Shown here: piece after piece, positions 43,191 through 53,638 of the stretch
How positions within the stretch are numbered: position 1 is the stretch's first letter
How the letters are laid out: every line of letters begins with the position of its first letter
Assembly (NCBI GenBank): GCA_008729055.1
Contig: SDUX01000090.1
Location: 1-64,000 of the forward strand
Length of the DNA: 64,000 nucleotides
Direction: 5' to 3'
From: Pyropia haitanensis
Lineage: Eukaryota; Rhodophyta; Bangiophyceae; Bangiales; Bangiaceae
Notes under the pieces: generated by a model
Database searches by the model: none
What the model was told of the DNA's origin: nothing
What the model saw: the letters and a program-made list of their open reading frames with translations, nothing else
Made by a program: the position numbers and the translations under genes

Positions 43191-44092
43191 CCGCCGCGCC
43201 CCGCCGTGCGCCTCTCTGGGCGTCCCGCAACCTACCTCGCTGGGTGGCTGGTGTCTGTGGCACTTGAACCACGCCGGCGCCCGTCACCGCACGCCCGGAT
43301 TAAAACCGCGGGTAGCAGTGCAGCGCACGCTACGCGGCGCCGCGCTGTCCAGCGCGCCCCGCCGCATTGCCCGCCACGCGCCCGGGCGGATGACGAGTGT
43401 CCGCGGCGCTTGCATGACCGTACAGTCTTCATGACGTCCGCAGAGAAACACGTAGCACCAGCTACCTCTTAACGTCCACCATGGGACGTCAGGTGGACGA
43501 TCGCTTGCTTGACGTTCGCGCACAAATTGAAGAAAACTCCGGGGGGAATTTTAGCGACACTTGTTGACACGTTCTCGACACTTACGCATGTAAAGAATAT
43601 TTGACAATATATTTGAACGCCACATTTGAATATGCAAACAGCTTCATTACTCAACAATTGTACAGCGTCCATTCTGGCGAATCCAATTGTCCGGTCGATC
43701 ATTCACATGTTGGATATTTGTCTTCTGGAAATGGCGGTCTACTTTCCATATTGGACGGACTGCGTTGTCGAGATCTGGCGCTGGCAGCACCGCTTAGGAG
43801 CTCCCATGGATACCACATCATGCGGTGGCCACCCATCCTGACCTGCCTCCTGTACTGGATTCCTATATCTTCGATCTACGGTTCAGTCGACCTTCCGTAC
43901 CTATCCGCCATCGCGACGCAGTGGCCGCTCGTGCCACACCCATCCTTGCGGCGCGCGTGCGCCACGATCTGTGCGCCGTCCGTGCGCGCGTGGTGCCGCT
44001 GCCGTCTCGTTGCGTCCGTCCCCCCTGGTGGAAGCACGCCGCGACGTCCCTGTCGCTCGACGTGGATTGACCGCCGCTGTGTGCGCGCTACA
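43191..44092. other. Intergenic region upstream of the minisatellite
   Basis: No gene recognised. A hairpin with stem CGTCCACC (43,473-43,480) and GGTGGACG (43,492-43,499) is present, and composition drops to AT-rich around 43,540-43,640. Confidence 0.5.
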
Positions 44093-44755
44093 TCTCCGGC
44101 GCCGCAACGACGCTGCAACACTTGCCGGCCACTACCTACGTGCGCACCTGCCCTGGCCGGATCTCTGGCGTCGCCACGTCGCTGCGTTGCTTGACGGCCC
44201 CCTCCCTGCGTGCGCGCCTGCTGTTGCCGGGCGTCTGGCGTCGCCGCAACGCTGCATTGCTTGACGACCACTACCTACGTGCGCGCCTGCTGTTGGCGGG
44301 TGTCTGGCGTGGCCACGTCGCTGCATCGCTTGACGGCCCTCTCCCTACGTGCGCGCCTGCTGTTACCGGGCGTCTGGCGTCGCCGCAACGCTGCCACGCA
44401 TGACGGCCACTACCTACGTGCGCGCCTGCTGTTGGCGGGCGTCTGGCGTCGCCACGACGCTGCCACGCTTGACGGCCATTACCTACGTGCGAGCCTGCTG
44501 TTGCCGGGCGTCTGGCGTCGCCAAGACGCTGTATCGCTTGACGGCCACTACCTACGTGCGCGCCTGCTGTTGGCGAACGTCTGGCGTCGCCGCAACGCTG
44601 CATTGCTTGACGGCCACTACCTACGTGCGCGCCTGCTGTTGGCGGGTGACTGGCGTCGCCACGACGCTGCCACGCATGACGGCCCCCTCCTTACCTGCGC
44701 GGCTGATGTTGCCGGACCTCCGGTGTCGCCACGTCGCTGCGGCGCGTGACGGCTT
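44093..44755. repeat. 69-bp minisatellite, about nine units, upstream of the KDZ gene
   Basis: Units starting TACCTACGTGCG or a variant recur at 69-bp spacing (for example 44,411 and 44,480), with one 70-bp unit starting at 44,272. Since 69 is a multiple of three, a frame through it reads as 23-residue repeats. It ends about 50 bp before the transposase frame. Two more units lie at 50,901-51,040. Confidence 0.93.
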
Positions 44756-44803
44756 GTATCTTCGCGTGCCTCCATCCCGGCGGATGCGCCCCGCTTTCTG
44801 TGT

Positions 44804-47800
44804 TTGTTTTTGTGGGCGTCTGCGTTAACGGCTTGGTTGTGGAGAATGAAGCGGCCTCGTCCATTTCTGTTTGACTCCATCGTTCAGCGGGTCACCAGGG
44901 AGGACGGCATGAATGCTGTCTTGCATGCGCCGATGCGTCGCGGTCTTGCGCCACTGATGGAGAACCCATCGGTGGGCGATGACGAGGCTTTCCGTCCAGC
45001 TCCGGCGACACTGGCCGTGCAAGGTATCCGCTCTCGTCGCTTCCCTGTCGAAGCACTGCTGCATAACACTGCGGCAGTGATCAATGCTGGTCTCTCGACG
45101 AGTGACTCCATCGATTCAGGCGGTCCAGTTGTGGCTGGCGATGCAGCCGGTCTGGACGAACCATCTGAGCCTGACTGCGACTTCGACGACGTGCCCGATC
45201 CGCTCCCACCTGATGAGGAATGGGTCACCGCTGGCAAGCTCAAGGGATTTCAGCGGCCTGGAAGGGGGCGTGAGTTGGGTTCCGGTTTGGACGTACGGCG
45301 GTCGCTTCCTGATGTGTCCGCCGTGGTGTTTTGCAGAGACGTCCGGTCCGTCATCTTGTGTGACGGGATCGCTCCCGGCTTTCGTGTGGACGCGGTTGAG
45401 CGCATCAACAAACTCCGGGACAAGCTAGCTTTCTTCAGTGACAAGAAAATGAGTGGCCGTATTTTCTCCACTGTACCCGTCGGGCATGTGGGGCTGGTCG
45501 CCAAGTTCGGTCGCAACGGGCCACGCACAAAGGATGGATTGGACCAAGCAGCCGCTATCGAGTTGTCTCTCGTCGAGGACAACAACGCGGAAGTTGTTTG
45601 TGCTTGTAGCTGCGCCGAGCAGTGTCTGCGTGTCAAGTGCATGTTTGCGGACGACCTTCAACTCGGGTTTGGATTGGTCAGCAGCGCATGTGGTGTGGCG
45701 CCCGCGGAGCTGTTGAGGGCCTTCCGTTCGCGCCTCGGACCGCCAAGGACTGAAGGTGACGGGCAGCTGTTTGGGGATTCGCTATGTGGTGTACGCAGTG
45801 TCGGCGGCAACTGGCCATGGGCCTTGGTTCGAAAGTCGAGAGCCAACTTTTGGACCTGTATGTCATGTACAGAGCAAGGCCTTGCATGTACGCACGCCGA
45901 AGTTGCTCGACGGGTTGTGTCCGAAGCGGCAGAAGGGGATGCAGCTGACGCAGAAGCTGACGCTGAAGAGGAGCCTGTAGAGCGGATGACACCGCTGGAA
46001 CGAATCAAGTTCAAGTATCGAAGGTCACACCGGCCGCGCAGTGCCGTTCCGTCCACTGACGCGTTCAAGCATGATGCGGAGCTGCGGCGACATGCGTCTT
46101 TGCGGCAGGAGTACACGTACGCACCGGTAGACATGTGCCCTTCATGCTTGGGTGTGTTTCTGATGGGGGGGCACCGCGGCAAAGATGCCGTAAGGGTGGA
46201 GTTTGAGGATGGTGCTGCCGACTGTTGGCTCAAGTGGTGGCTTTGTACCGCTTGTGACCTTAAGGTCATGCCTGACGGGGCGGAGCAAGGCGTCATTTTC
46301 TCTTCGCCAAACACCGGTTTTACGGAGCCGTTCCTGTTCAACGTCGCCTACGGTCTTGTCGCGAATGGCTCCAGCTTGACGGGGTCATGTCAGATAAGGA
46401 CTCACTTGGTGGAGCTGTCCGGGGAGTGCCGATTTCCCCTGGCTGCCACCGACTTGAGAGTCCTGAAAGTGTTGCGCCAAGGCGTCATGTTGTACCTGGA
46501 GCTCGTTGTCGCCGGCATGCCGGCTGCTGTGCTGAGATGCAAGGTGTGCACTTTACCCAATGGTTCCTACAAGGTTTTATGTTTCGATGGTCTCTATCAG
46601 GGCATCCGAGCTAAGCACCGTCGGGACATGGAGCGCATTGACGTCCCACTGGACATTGTTTCTGGAGCTGTGGCTTCTTGCAGCCTGGTCTACGATAATC
46701 AAGTCGTGTTGGCTCTTTCGTGCGCCTTACGTCACGCTCAAGCAGACGGCAAGCGAAACTTGGAAGGTTTGCGTTTCAAGTCACTTGGTGCAGTTAAAGG
46801 CGCTGTCTACGCTGTTGTCGCCTTTCATCCGTCGCTGATGCACGATGGAGACGACGCGGCCGCGCACTCTAGCGACTCGACGGGCTCGGCTGACGAGGCG
46901 AACGGACCGGTTCTGTTTGACCCCGTGGCGGACCATAAGATTCACCCCGCTCTCGTTCATTTCATCCGGACGGTGCTCTACGGCAGGGACGCCGCAATGA
47001 TCTTGGCGCGCGCTGTCGTTGACTCCCCTCGTGACATTCGCGTCAAGCTTCCGGCAGCGGTCCTGTCTTCATTGACGCGGCTTGTTGCTTCTAGCTCGGA
47101 GGCTGACCAACAAGATCCTGCTCCACAATGCCCCGACCGGCGGCGAGCAGCGATTTTCGACGAGCCTGCACTGGCAGATACTGGCGGCCAGCGCGGTGCG
47201 ACGCGCGCTGCGCGAGCAAAAATCTCGCTCCATCCGTCATTTCCAAGAACGGTGAACGCAGCGCCCAAGGTCGTCTCCTTCGTGCGGGCGTTGTGCGCTG
47301 AGACTGTGTTCCCTTGGTGCAGCAAAGGGGATTGGGGCGCCGTGCGGCTGCTCCAGAGAACTCTGCATGACATGAACTGGTCGGAGGGCGCGCTGGAAAG
47401 TACTTTACGGGATCCACGAGTGCGCGAGCTTCGCATCTTGCGCGGGGCTGTCGCGTGCCTCGTCCCAGCTATGGTCGCTCTGCCGCACGTCCGAAGGTCG
47501 TTACGTGCTCTTCTTTGCGCGGTGGTCGACACTGCCGGTCGCTACGACCGGTTCATTGAAGCGGACGCCGCTGCTGTTGACGACGGTGAGCCCCCACCTA
47601 CCCGCAAAGACGTCGCCGATGGCGTCATCGGGCGGTCTATTGCACCGGGCGAGTACGACGAAATGTGGCTGCAGCAGCTCCTTCCGTCGTCACTGAGGGA
47701 CGCGTACGGCGACGAGCGCGTCAACGCTGTGAGTGACTACCATCGGTCCGGTATTTTTTGCCCTCTGCTGCCGCCGCTGCGGCCCGGCCTCGACTTCAAG

Positions 47801-48388
47801 AGTGGCGGGAGGCGAACGGAGGAAGACTCTACCTGTGAGAAGGACTACGGCTGCGCAGATGGTTGGACACCAGGTACATTTGGTGTTTTTTGTTGTTGCT
47901 CCCACCTCAAGTGCGTGGCGGTTGTCATGATGGATGGGCACGAAGGCCCTCGAATGCCGTTAGACTTCATTGTGTCTCGCCTTCCAACGCTTCCCGACAG
48001 CGTGATTTACGACTTCGCCTGTGGTACTCACAAAGCAGACGCCTGTCGCGTGCCGAGAGTCGCGAAGCTGGTCAACACTTGCGTAGACGCGTTTCACTTT
48101 CGTTCTAGCCACAAGACCTGCTCCTCGGCGCGTTGCCCAACATCATACGAGACACTCCTGGGATTCAATACGTCGTCGTCCGAGCAGAGAAATGCCTCGA
48201 CGAGGCGCTTGAAGCAGTTTATTACTTTGCTCAACCAGCGGAACTTCCTCACGTTCTCCGCGTTTCAGCAGTGCATCAGCAACATTACGGCGATGTACCG
48301 CGAGGCATGCGACGAGGTCGGCGCCACGCACCGCTTGAGAGCCATCGGGTGGCCTCTGTGGTACAGGGAAGAGCACTTAACTCGTTAG
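44804..48388 (+). CDS. KDZ-type transposase, second copy, intact
   Basis: The frame of 1,194 codons has no lesion. A second ATG at 44,846 (MKRPRPFLF) may be the true start. Cys-rich words CACSCAEQC (267-274) and WTCMSCTEQGLACTH (350-364, a SWIM-like Cys...Cys-x-His finger) precede CPSC (445-448) and CTAC (481-484). VLCFDGLYQG (591-600) fits the first catalytic Asp. The C-terminal core has VIYDFAC (1067-1073), DAFHFRSSHKTC (1095-1106) and SSSEQRN (1124-1130), the pattern shared with the gene at 15,017-26,053. Overall similarity between the two is low outside these motifs, so they are different families. From 46,601 on, this gene lies in the left arm of the large inverted repeat. Confidence 0.85.
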   Translation: MFLWASALTAWLWRMKRPRPFLFDSIVQRVTREDGMNAVLHAPMRRGLAPLMENPSVGDDEAFRPAPATLAVQGIRSRRFPVEALLHNTAAVINAGLSTSDSIDSGGPVVAGDAAGLDEPSEPDCDFDDVPDPLPPDEEWVTAGKLKGFQRPGRGRELGSGLDVRRSLPDVSAVVFCRDVRSVILCDGIAPGFRVDAVERINKLRDKLAFFSDKKMSGRIFSTVPVGHVGLVAKFGRNGPRTKDGLDQAAAIELSLVEDNNAEVVCACSCAEQCLRVKCMFADDLQLGFGLVSSACGVAPAELLRAFRSRLGPPRTEGDGQLFGDSLCGVRSVGGNWPWALVRKSRANFWTCMSCTEQGLACTHAEVARRVVSEAAEGDAADAEADAEEEPVERMTPLERIKFKYRRSHRPRSAVPSTDAFKHDAELRRHASLRQEYTYAPVDMCPSCLGVFLMGGHRGKDAVRVEFEDGAADCWLKWWLCTACDLKVMPDGAEQGVIFSSPNTGFTEPFLFNVAYGLVANGSSLTGSCQIRTHLVELSGECRFPLAATDLRVLKVLRQGVMLYLELVVAGMPAAVLRCKVCTLPNGSYKVLCFDGLYQGIRAKHRRDMERIDVPLDIVSGAVASCSLVYDNQVVLALSCALRHAQADGKRNLEGLRFKSLGAVKGAVYAVVAFHPSLMHDGDDAAAHSSDSTGSADEANGPVLFDPVADHKIHPALVHFIRTVLYGRDAAMILARAVVDSPRDIRVKLPAAVLSSLTRLVASSSEADQQDPAPQCPDRRRAAIFDEPALADTGGQRGATRAARAKISLHPSFPRTVNAAPKVVSFVRALCAETVFPWCSKGDWGAVRLLQRTLHDMNWSEGALESTLRDPRVRELRILRGAVACLVPAMVALPHVRRSLRALLCAVVDTAGRYDRFIEADAAAVDDGEPPPTRKDVADGVIGRSIAPGEYDEMWLQQLLPSSLRDAYGDERVNAVSDYHRSGIFCPLLPPLRPGLDFKSGGRRTEEDSTCEKDYGCADGWTPGTFGVFCCCSHLKCVAVVMMDGHEGPRMPLDFIVSRLPTLPDSVIYDFACGTHKADACRVPRVAKLVNTCVDAFHFRSSHKTCSSARCPTSYETLLGFNTSSSEQRNASTRRLKQFITLLNQRNFLTFSAFQQCISNITAMYREACDEVGATHRLRAIGWPLWYREEHLTR

Positions 48389-49895
48389 AGCGAGGGCTTA
48401 GCGGAGGAAACAAGGTGCATCGCACAATCAGATAATAAAGAAGCCGCTCCTCCAGCGGGAAGCAAACAGATCATGTCATAAAAAGACAAGCTGGCCAGCC
48501 AGCGCATGAGCTCTGCCGCGGCTCGCACGTATACTCGTCCCCCAGTACGGGTGGGAAATCGCGCAAGAATCATACGTCCAAACGGATCCCCAGGTGTGCA
48601 TCTGCATGCTGCACAAGCCAAGCGGCAGCACGGGACATTGAGGCCACCTACGCGTGCCGCAGTACGCGCCAAAGGCGCGCAACGGACCCGCCTGTCCAGT
48701 GTGCCGAACGGATGCGCTTGGATCCCGATAGAGCTATCGCGGCGAACGCATGACGCTTGGGCAAGGGACCGATTGAACCCGTGGGATCAGATCTGGCGGG
48801 CGGGGTGTACGCCGCACGTGATAGGGCTCTCGCGAGGCGTTACAGTGCACGCTCCACCAATACAAGGCCCGCTGTTGCCTGCGTCGGACAAGCTGAGACT
48901 AATTTACTTGAAACATTCAGTAAGTAGTTGATCTGCTCTGAGATCGATCACAAGTATGGCCGTGGTGGACTTGCCTCGACGATTAGGGTTAAGCCTAGGG
49001 TTAGGGTTAGGGTAACGATGAGGGCGAGCGTTGGTGCGTCCATGGGCCGTCGCGGTCGGCACTGCGTCGGAGACCATACGCGCTCAGTGGGACGCGCAAG
49101 GTCCTTGAGACAGTGATATGTGCGCTCGACTGACAGATGCATCTTTTTCCGCCCCTCTCTTGCGAGGCGGCTGCGGAAGGTCGTACCTATGATGAGGCCA
49201 CACAGGGCGCGTGAGGGTGAGACATCCAGTTGACCCAGATTCATCACCATCTCTACTGCTCGTGACGTCTCCCGACCGAATAACCTGCTCGAGCACGCAT
49301 TGAACAGCATGCAGGTCGTGAGCGTCGACTGCGGAGCTATGCGGCCGCAGGTGGGCCAGACCTTGAGGTGGCAACGCATCCACACATGTCACGAAACCAT
49401 GCTCCCGCACCGTATTAGATTGCGTTTGAAGAGCAGTCGACGCTCAGTTTTCATGACAACGTCATCACAATGACAGACCAGCAACTGCGTACCATGCGAG
49501 TGACCACCTGACCACCGATGCATGTGGTGCCTGGGACAGGCAGGCGGCGAGCGGCAACGCACCGTGCAGTGTCACCCGTGCATTGCTCGCAGCACCGCAC
49601 GGCAGACTTTTCCATTGCTTACGCACCAAAGGGTGACCGCCCAGGCGCAACGCACATGACACAGGCAGAGAGGAGCACACTGCCCAACTGGCTGTCGCAA
49701 TCTGGTTGCCTCACATGAGCTGCGTGTACTCCTGCGCTTCAGTGACGCGGGGCCGCGATTGTGTCTGGCGACATTGGTTTGGCCCCATCACCTGCTACGT
49801 CTCCAGCGGTGAGACATAACAGCACAAGTGGTCCGTCAGTCATAGCCTGCGCGAGACCACCGGAGACGTCTGAGAGGAGGCAACTGTGATGCACC
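48389..49895. other. Unrecognised region between KDZ gene and divergent ORF pair
   Basis: No known gene is seen. A minus-strand frame at 48,948-49,385 has some protein-like content (words REGRKKMHLSVERTYHCLKD) but ends in translated telomere-like repeat, so it is not called. The short TTAGGG array lies at 48,983-49,012. Confidence 0.5.
48983..49012 (+). repeat. Interstitial TTAGGG telomere-like repeat
   Basis: TTAGGG occurs four times in 30 bp, with one degenerate unit (AAGCCTAGGG). The inverted copy is at 61,589-61,618. Confidence 0.75.
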
Positions 49896-50273
49896 CTACA
49901 GCGAAACAGTGGTGTGAAGTTTCGCGTTCGTCCTGTTGCACTGAACGCCTCTCTGATTTCCTCGAGCGCGACTTAGTTTTGCTTGCCTACGGACGTCCTT
50001 TCCATACTTCGTGAATAGCAGTCGTAGTGGATCGCAGCGAGGAAGGTCCAAGTACCTGTACCTGCTCAGGGAGACGAGCGCAGAGGTGTAATGCGGAGTG
50101 CTGACCACGCTGACCCAATCTCTCCAACTGCGCTTCCGCTGCGAAAACACCCGCTCCATGGGCTCATCGATGCACGCGTCTGAATGCTCCGCATGAGTTT
50201 GGCTCTCGGACCCAGGGCACCTGCGTACGCAACGTCTACACACTTTCTGTCGACACGCGAACATCCAGGCCAT
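49896..50273 (-). CDS. Possible small protein, divergent from the gene at 50,272
   Basis: A 125-codon frame starts at the CAT of 50,271-50,273, one base offset from the ATG of the plus-strand gene. It is Cys-rich at first (CRQKVCRRCVRRC), then ERVFSQRKRSWRDWVSVVS and SRYRYLDLPRCDPLRLLF, a composition unlike a random shadow. No family is recognised. The same frame is present in the right arm at 60,328-60,705. Confidence 0.35.
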   Translation of the reverse strand: MAWMFACRQKVCRRCVRRCPGSESQTHAEHSDACIDEPMERVFSQRKRSWRDWVSVVSTPHYTSALVSLSRYRYLDLPRCDPLRLLFTKYGKDVRRQAKLSRARGNQRGVQCNRTNAKLHTTVSL

Positions 50274-51036
50274 GTCGGCGCCGTCCAGTGACCCTCCTGG
50301 GGCGCCGGCTGTTGCAGAACTTGCCCGACACCTCGTCTCAGTCGAGCGTCTGTGCGCCCGTGAGGTCGCGCTCAGAGTTGTTGCTGGGACCGACACTGTG
50401 CGGCGGCAGAACGCTGAGGCACGAGCGTTTTATGGGCTAGCCGCGCACATGGTCTCAGCTAAGTTGGAGGTTGACAAGTGGCAGCCGCTGTTTACTGCAA
50501 TGCAGCGTCACAACGTGGGAGGATTGGACGCTGTGAGTGAAACTGAGCGCGTGTGGACGCCGGTGTACAACGCGATGCTGGAGTACAAGGACGCCCGTTT
50601 TCACGCGCTGCAAGGCGGAAGGCATACGCAAGACGCGGGGGTACGCACAGCCGCCGATGAGCCCGCCACAACCACTGGATCCGGCAGTACGACCGGCACT
50701 CCGGGATCGGTAGCAGCCACGACTGGGTCGGCAGCAACGTTGGGCAGCCAAGCAAGATTCATCGGGCACGTGCCGACGACACTGGTCTTGCCACGTATGC
50801 AGTTCAAAGACGGCGAGCCGGTTTTCACTACCCTGCTGCAAAGTTTTGGCGCGTCTGCTTTGGGAGTGTGTCGTTCGAGCGTGCAGCTTCCGCCTCCTGC
50901 TGCGTGCGCGACTGCGGTTGCTGGTCCTCTGGTGTCGTCACGAGGCTTCAAAGCTCTACGGCCCCATCCCTACTTGCGAGCCTGCCCCGGCTGGACTTCT
51001 GGCGGCGCAACGACGCTGCGACACTTGACGGCCTGA
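50272..51036 (+). pseudogene. Truncated left copy of an unidentified transposon-associated gene
   Basis: The first 211 codons are identical to the right-arm gene at 59,256-60,329. At 50,905 the sequence leaves the repeat and enters two units of the 69-bp minisatellite, which add about 40 unrelated residues before a stop. The protein starts MSAPSSDPPGAP and has a helical N-terminal half followed by a Thr/Gly-rich linker. No known domain is seen. Confidence 0.7.
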
Positions 51037-51040
51037 ACTG
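50901..51040. repeat. Two units of the 69-bp minisatellite at the inverted-repeat breakpoint
   Basis: Starting TGCGTGCGCG at 50,901 and TACTTGCGAG at 50,971, the two units carry CTGG(T/C)...TCTGG and GCTGCGACACTTGACGGCC words of the array at 44,093-44,755. The inverted repeat ends at 50,905, inside the first unit. Confidence 0.75.
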
Positions 51041-51261
51041 TATCACTTGCTTTCTTTGTGTCTCATCCGGCGGCGTGACGGCGCTGCAACGCGTGTTGCC
51101 TTCTTCTCATGTGCGAGGTCATCTCGGAGGTGTTTGCTCGAGGTTGCTGCTGTTCTGTACGTGTGGTTTCCCGCTCCACCTGTCGCCATGAGTCAGTGCC
51201 ACCTGTTGGAACGTAGACGACTCAGTTCGCCGGGCGCCGACTCGGCCCAGATGCTCAACAT

Positions 51262-53511
51262 TTGGTACACCTCTGCTCCAGTTGCGTCCACATTGGCGGT
51301 CCCAATGCTCTTGTCGTGACGGACGCGTGCGCGCTTGCGTCTCCTGCTGTTCTTGAGACCATTGTCATGTCCGTCTCCCTTGACGCAGTAAACGCCCGGC
51401 ACTTGTGGCACATGCAGGACATCGGGCGTCTCTGGGAGCAACACGCTTTAAAGTGTGGCGCACCGGTGAGCGTTTCCATCCTTGTGGACGTGCCTTCGCA
51501 AGATGGTGTTCATGGTGGGTCTACCGTGCATGTCTTTCCTGTCGCCGCGGTCCGCGACGAGACCTTCTTGGGCAGAGCGCTGGAAGCGCACACATCGCGC
51601 AAGAGGTCTCAAGTTCTTGTGCAAGACAATGATGGTTTGTCGAACGTCGAAGGTGGCCGTTCTTCACCCAAGGGTCCAGACCTACCGCCGTCTGCAGTGC
51701 CACCCGGCGCACTACCTGTTGTGCCGCCGTTAGATGCGTCAACAGTGAACCCGTCGGACCTACTGTTCCGAAACTTATTCGATGGCGCTGGGCCGGCAGC
51801 GGTGCCGAATGACGAGTTTGGGTTAAAGAGGTTCGTGGCATCTTGGCGCCAAGACCGGCCCATTGCCTACGCGGATGTTGAGCACCTGTGCCCGCGTGTA
51901 CCTTTTTTGAACGACGGTGACCCTGTGGGCGGCGCTGAAAAGCCGGTCGTCCGGCTGGAGGACTCTGCCGTCAACGCGTTTCTTGACACTGTCGGCAAGG
52001 CAGGGTTGGAGAACGTGACTTGGGAGATTGTCAATGGCGTCACAAGCTGTGCTCGTTATTTCATCGACAAGGTATCCGTCAACAAGCCATGGTACAGCAT
52101 TGGGCCAGTTGAAGCACGAACTGTGTCTTACGTGTAGAACATTGCCGGCGTGGACCAGTTCTCCCTGCCGGTCGCCGCAGTAGCAAGTAAGGAAGGCGGT
52201 GTCACTCTTCACGAGCGCGCACTGACCGTGGCTGCCTTGAGCGCACGCTCCTCGTTTTGGCGCATGGTCATTGCTGCGTATTCCCTATTCAAGCCAGGCC
52301 GGCGGCAGCCGCGGCGCGTGAAGCAGACAGCTGAGGCCAAGAAGAAGAGGAACCAGAACGCGATGGGAACGGGTGGCGCTCCGGCCAAGAAGGCTCGCAA
52401 TGGCTCGGGAGCTGGTGGCGCCGGTGCCGCTGCGTCGGGTAACCGCTCGCGCTCGAGCCCATCTGGGTCGTCGGCCGTGCTTAGTGAAGACCAAGAACTG
52501 AGGTTATGGAACGACGCCCCAGGCCTGGATGTGGAGGATAGAATCGTTTCGCAGGCGGACCTTGCCGGCCGATGCAGCTGGTTTTGGAAGAACCGGCCGC
52601 AGCCCGGCGATCGATGCCTTTCTTTGATGTCTTACAAGACAATGGGAGATCTCTACCGACTCCGTGGCGGCCGCGTCACAGCAGCCGGGTCCTCCGGAAG
52701 TTTTGGGCGGCTCGTCAACGTTCCCTTCGATAACGATTGCTTTTATCACGTTATCGCCAGTGGTCTGTTTGACAGGCTCGCGGCTTTCCCTGGCCTACCC
52801 AAGAGCGATTTTTGGCAGGACGTCGGCGTGCATCCAGGTCTGTTGCGGTGGGGAGTTTCGGCTTACTAGCGGGCCATGTTGGGTGATGGCGCTTTGTCAT
52901 ATCTGTTTCCCGCTTGGCTCTCGTTGACTTGCCCAGGTCAGAGCTTCGCACAGGCTTCGGAGGGTCAGGCAGTGCTCAAGAAGGCCATCATGGAGTGCGA
53001 AGGGGAGCGGTCGTGGATGGGCGTGTACCACGGAGAGTACGCGGTTCTGGCCGACATCCTTGGTGCGGTTATCCGAGTATTCTCCCAAATTGGGTGCCAG
53101 CCGGACGGTGCCCCGGTGGACCCACCACATGATGCGAACTCCGTCCTGTTTTCTTTAGACGATGCTCGCGTGGATATTGTTGGCCAGGAAGGCCACTGAC
53201 GGTGCGTCCTGCGGCCCGGCAACGGCGTCGTCCCGATCAAGCCCTCCTGCGTGCATGTGCCTTTGCACTTTGTTTCGCAAGCCGCTAGGGAAGCGCTTGC
53301 GAGTGGATCTTCGGCTGACTCAGGAGTCATGGTCCATAACAGGGCAAAGGAGATTACAATGAGTCGACGTTGCATGGTGTTGGGCGTCATTCACGATGGC
53401 AGTGCTCACTTCATGTACCCGTTCATATACCCTCACATGCTAACTGACTACACTGGTGGGACGTTCCCGGCGTTCAACTTGACCGGTAGTGCGGGAGCGA
53501 ATACGCAATGA
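51262..53511 (+). pseudogene. OTU-like cysteine protease gene with three in-frame stops
   Basis: OTU proteases remove ubiquitin. One frame is open from 51,262 to 53,511 except for TAG at 52,135-52,137, TAG at 52,867-52,869 and TGA at 53,197-53,199; there is no frameshift. The first third has a mixed sequence without a known domain. A basic Lys/Arg/Ala linker follows (KKKRNQNAMG). Then VNVPFDNDCFYHVIASGLF fits the OTU Asp-x-x-Cys motif (Cys codon 52,738-52,740). Next comes SWMGVYHGEYAVLADILGA, matching the W-G...E...LA-x-x-L region, and later DGSAHFMYPF with the candidate catalytic His. Its start may lie upstream. It follows the minisatellite, as the KDZ gene does. Confidence 0.55.
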
Positions 53512-53633
53512 CCAACAAAAACTATTGCCGAAGAGAGTCAACGACCAGCATGAGAGTGAACTGAGTCTAAGAATACACCCTTCCAAACGCACTGACCCCA
53601 CGCATGTACGCCGCCCATTGCTCCTCCGCACCC

Positions 53634-53638
53634 AGCAG
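53634..53638. other. Target-site duplication AGCAG, left copy
   Basis: Five bases directly left of the copia LTR, repeated at 59,123-59,127. Confidence 0.95.

Larger units (their letters stand above)
46601..50905. repeat. Left arm of a large inverted repeat (at least 4,305 bp)
   Basis: Position x equals the reverse complement of 110,601 minus x from 46,601 (paired with 64,000, the window edge) to 50,905 (paired with 59,696). All compared stretches and translations are identical, including non-coding parts. The arm holds the 3' half of the KDZ gene, about 1.5 kb of unrecognised sequence and most of the gene at 50,272. Confidence 0.97.

Noticed and set aside
42900..43472. Pro/Arg-rich frames over the 26-bp GC minisatellite
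   Set aside because: They are artefacts of the tandem repeat.
44210..44749. A frame of 23-residue Cys/Arg/Ala repeats
   Set aside because: It is the 69-bp minisatellite read through; several frames are open and no independent coding evidence exists.
48948..49385. A 145-codon minus-strand gene
   Set aside because: Part of it is translated telomere-like repeat. It overlaps a second equally open frame, and there is no motif to support it.
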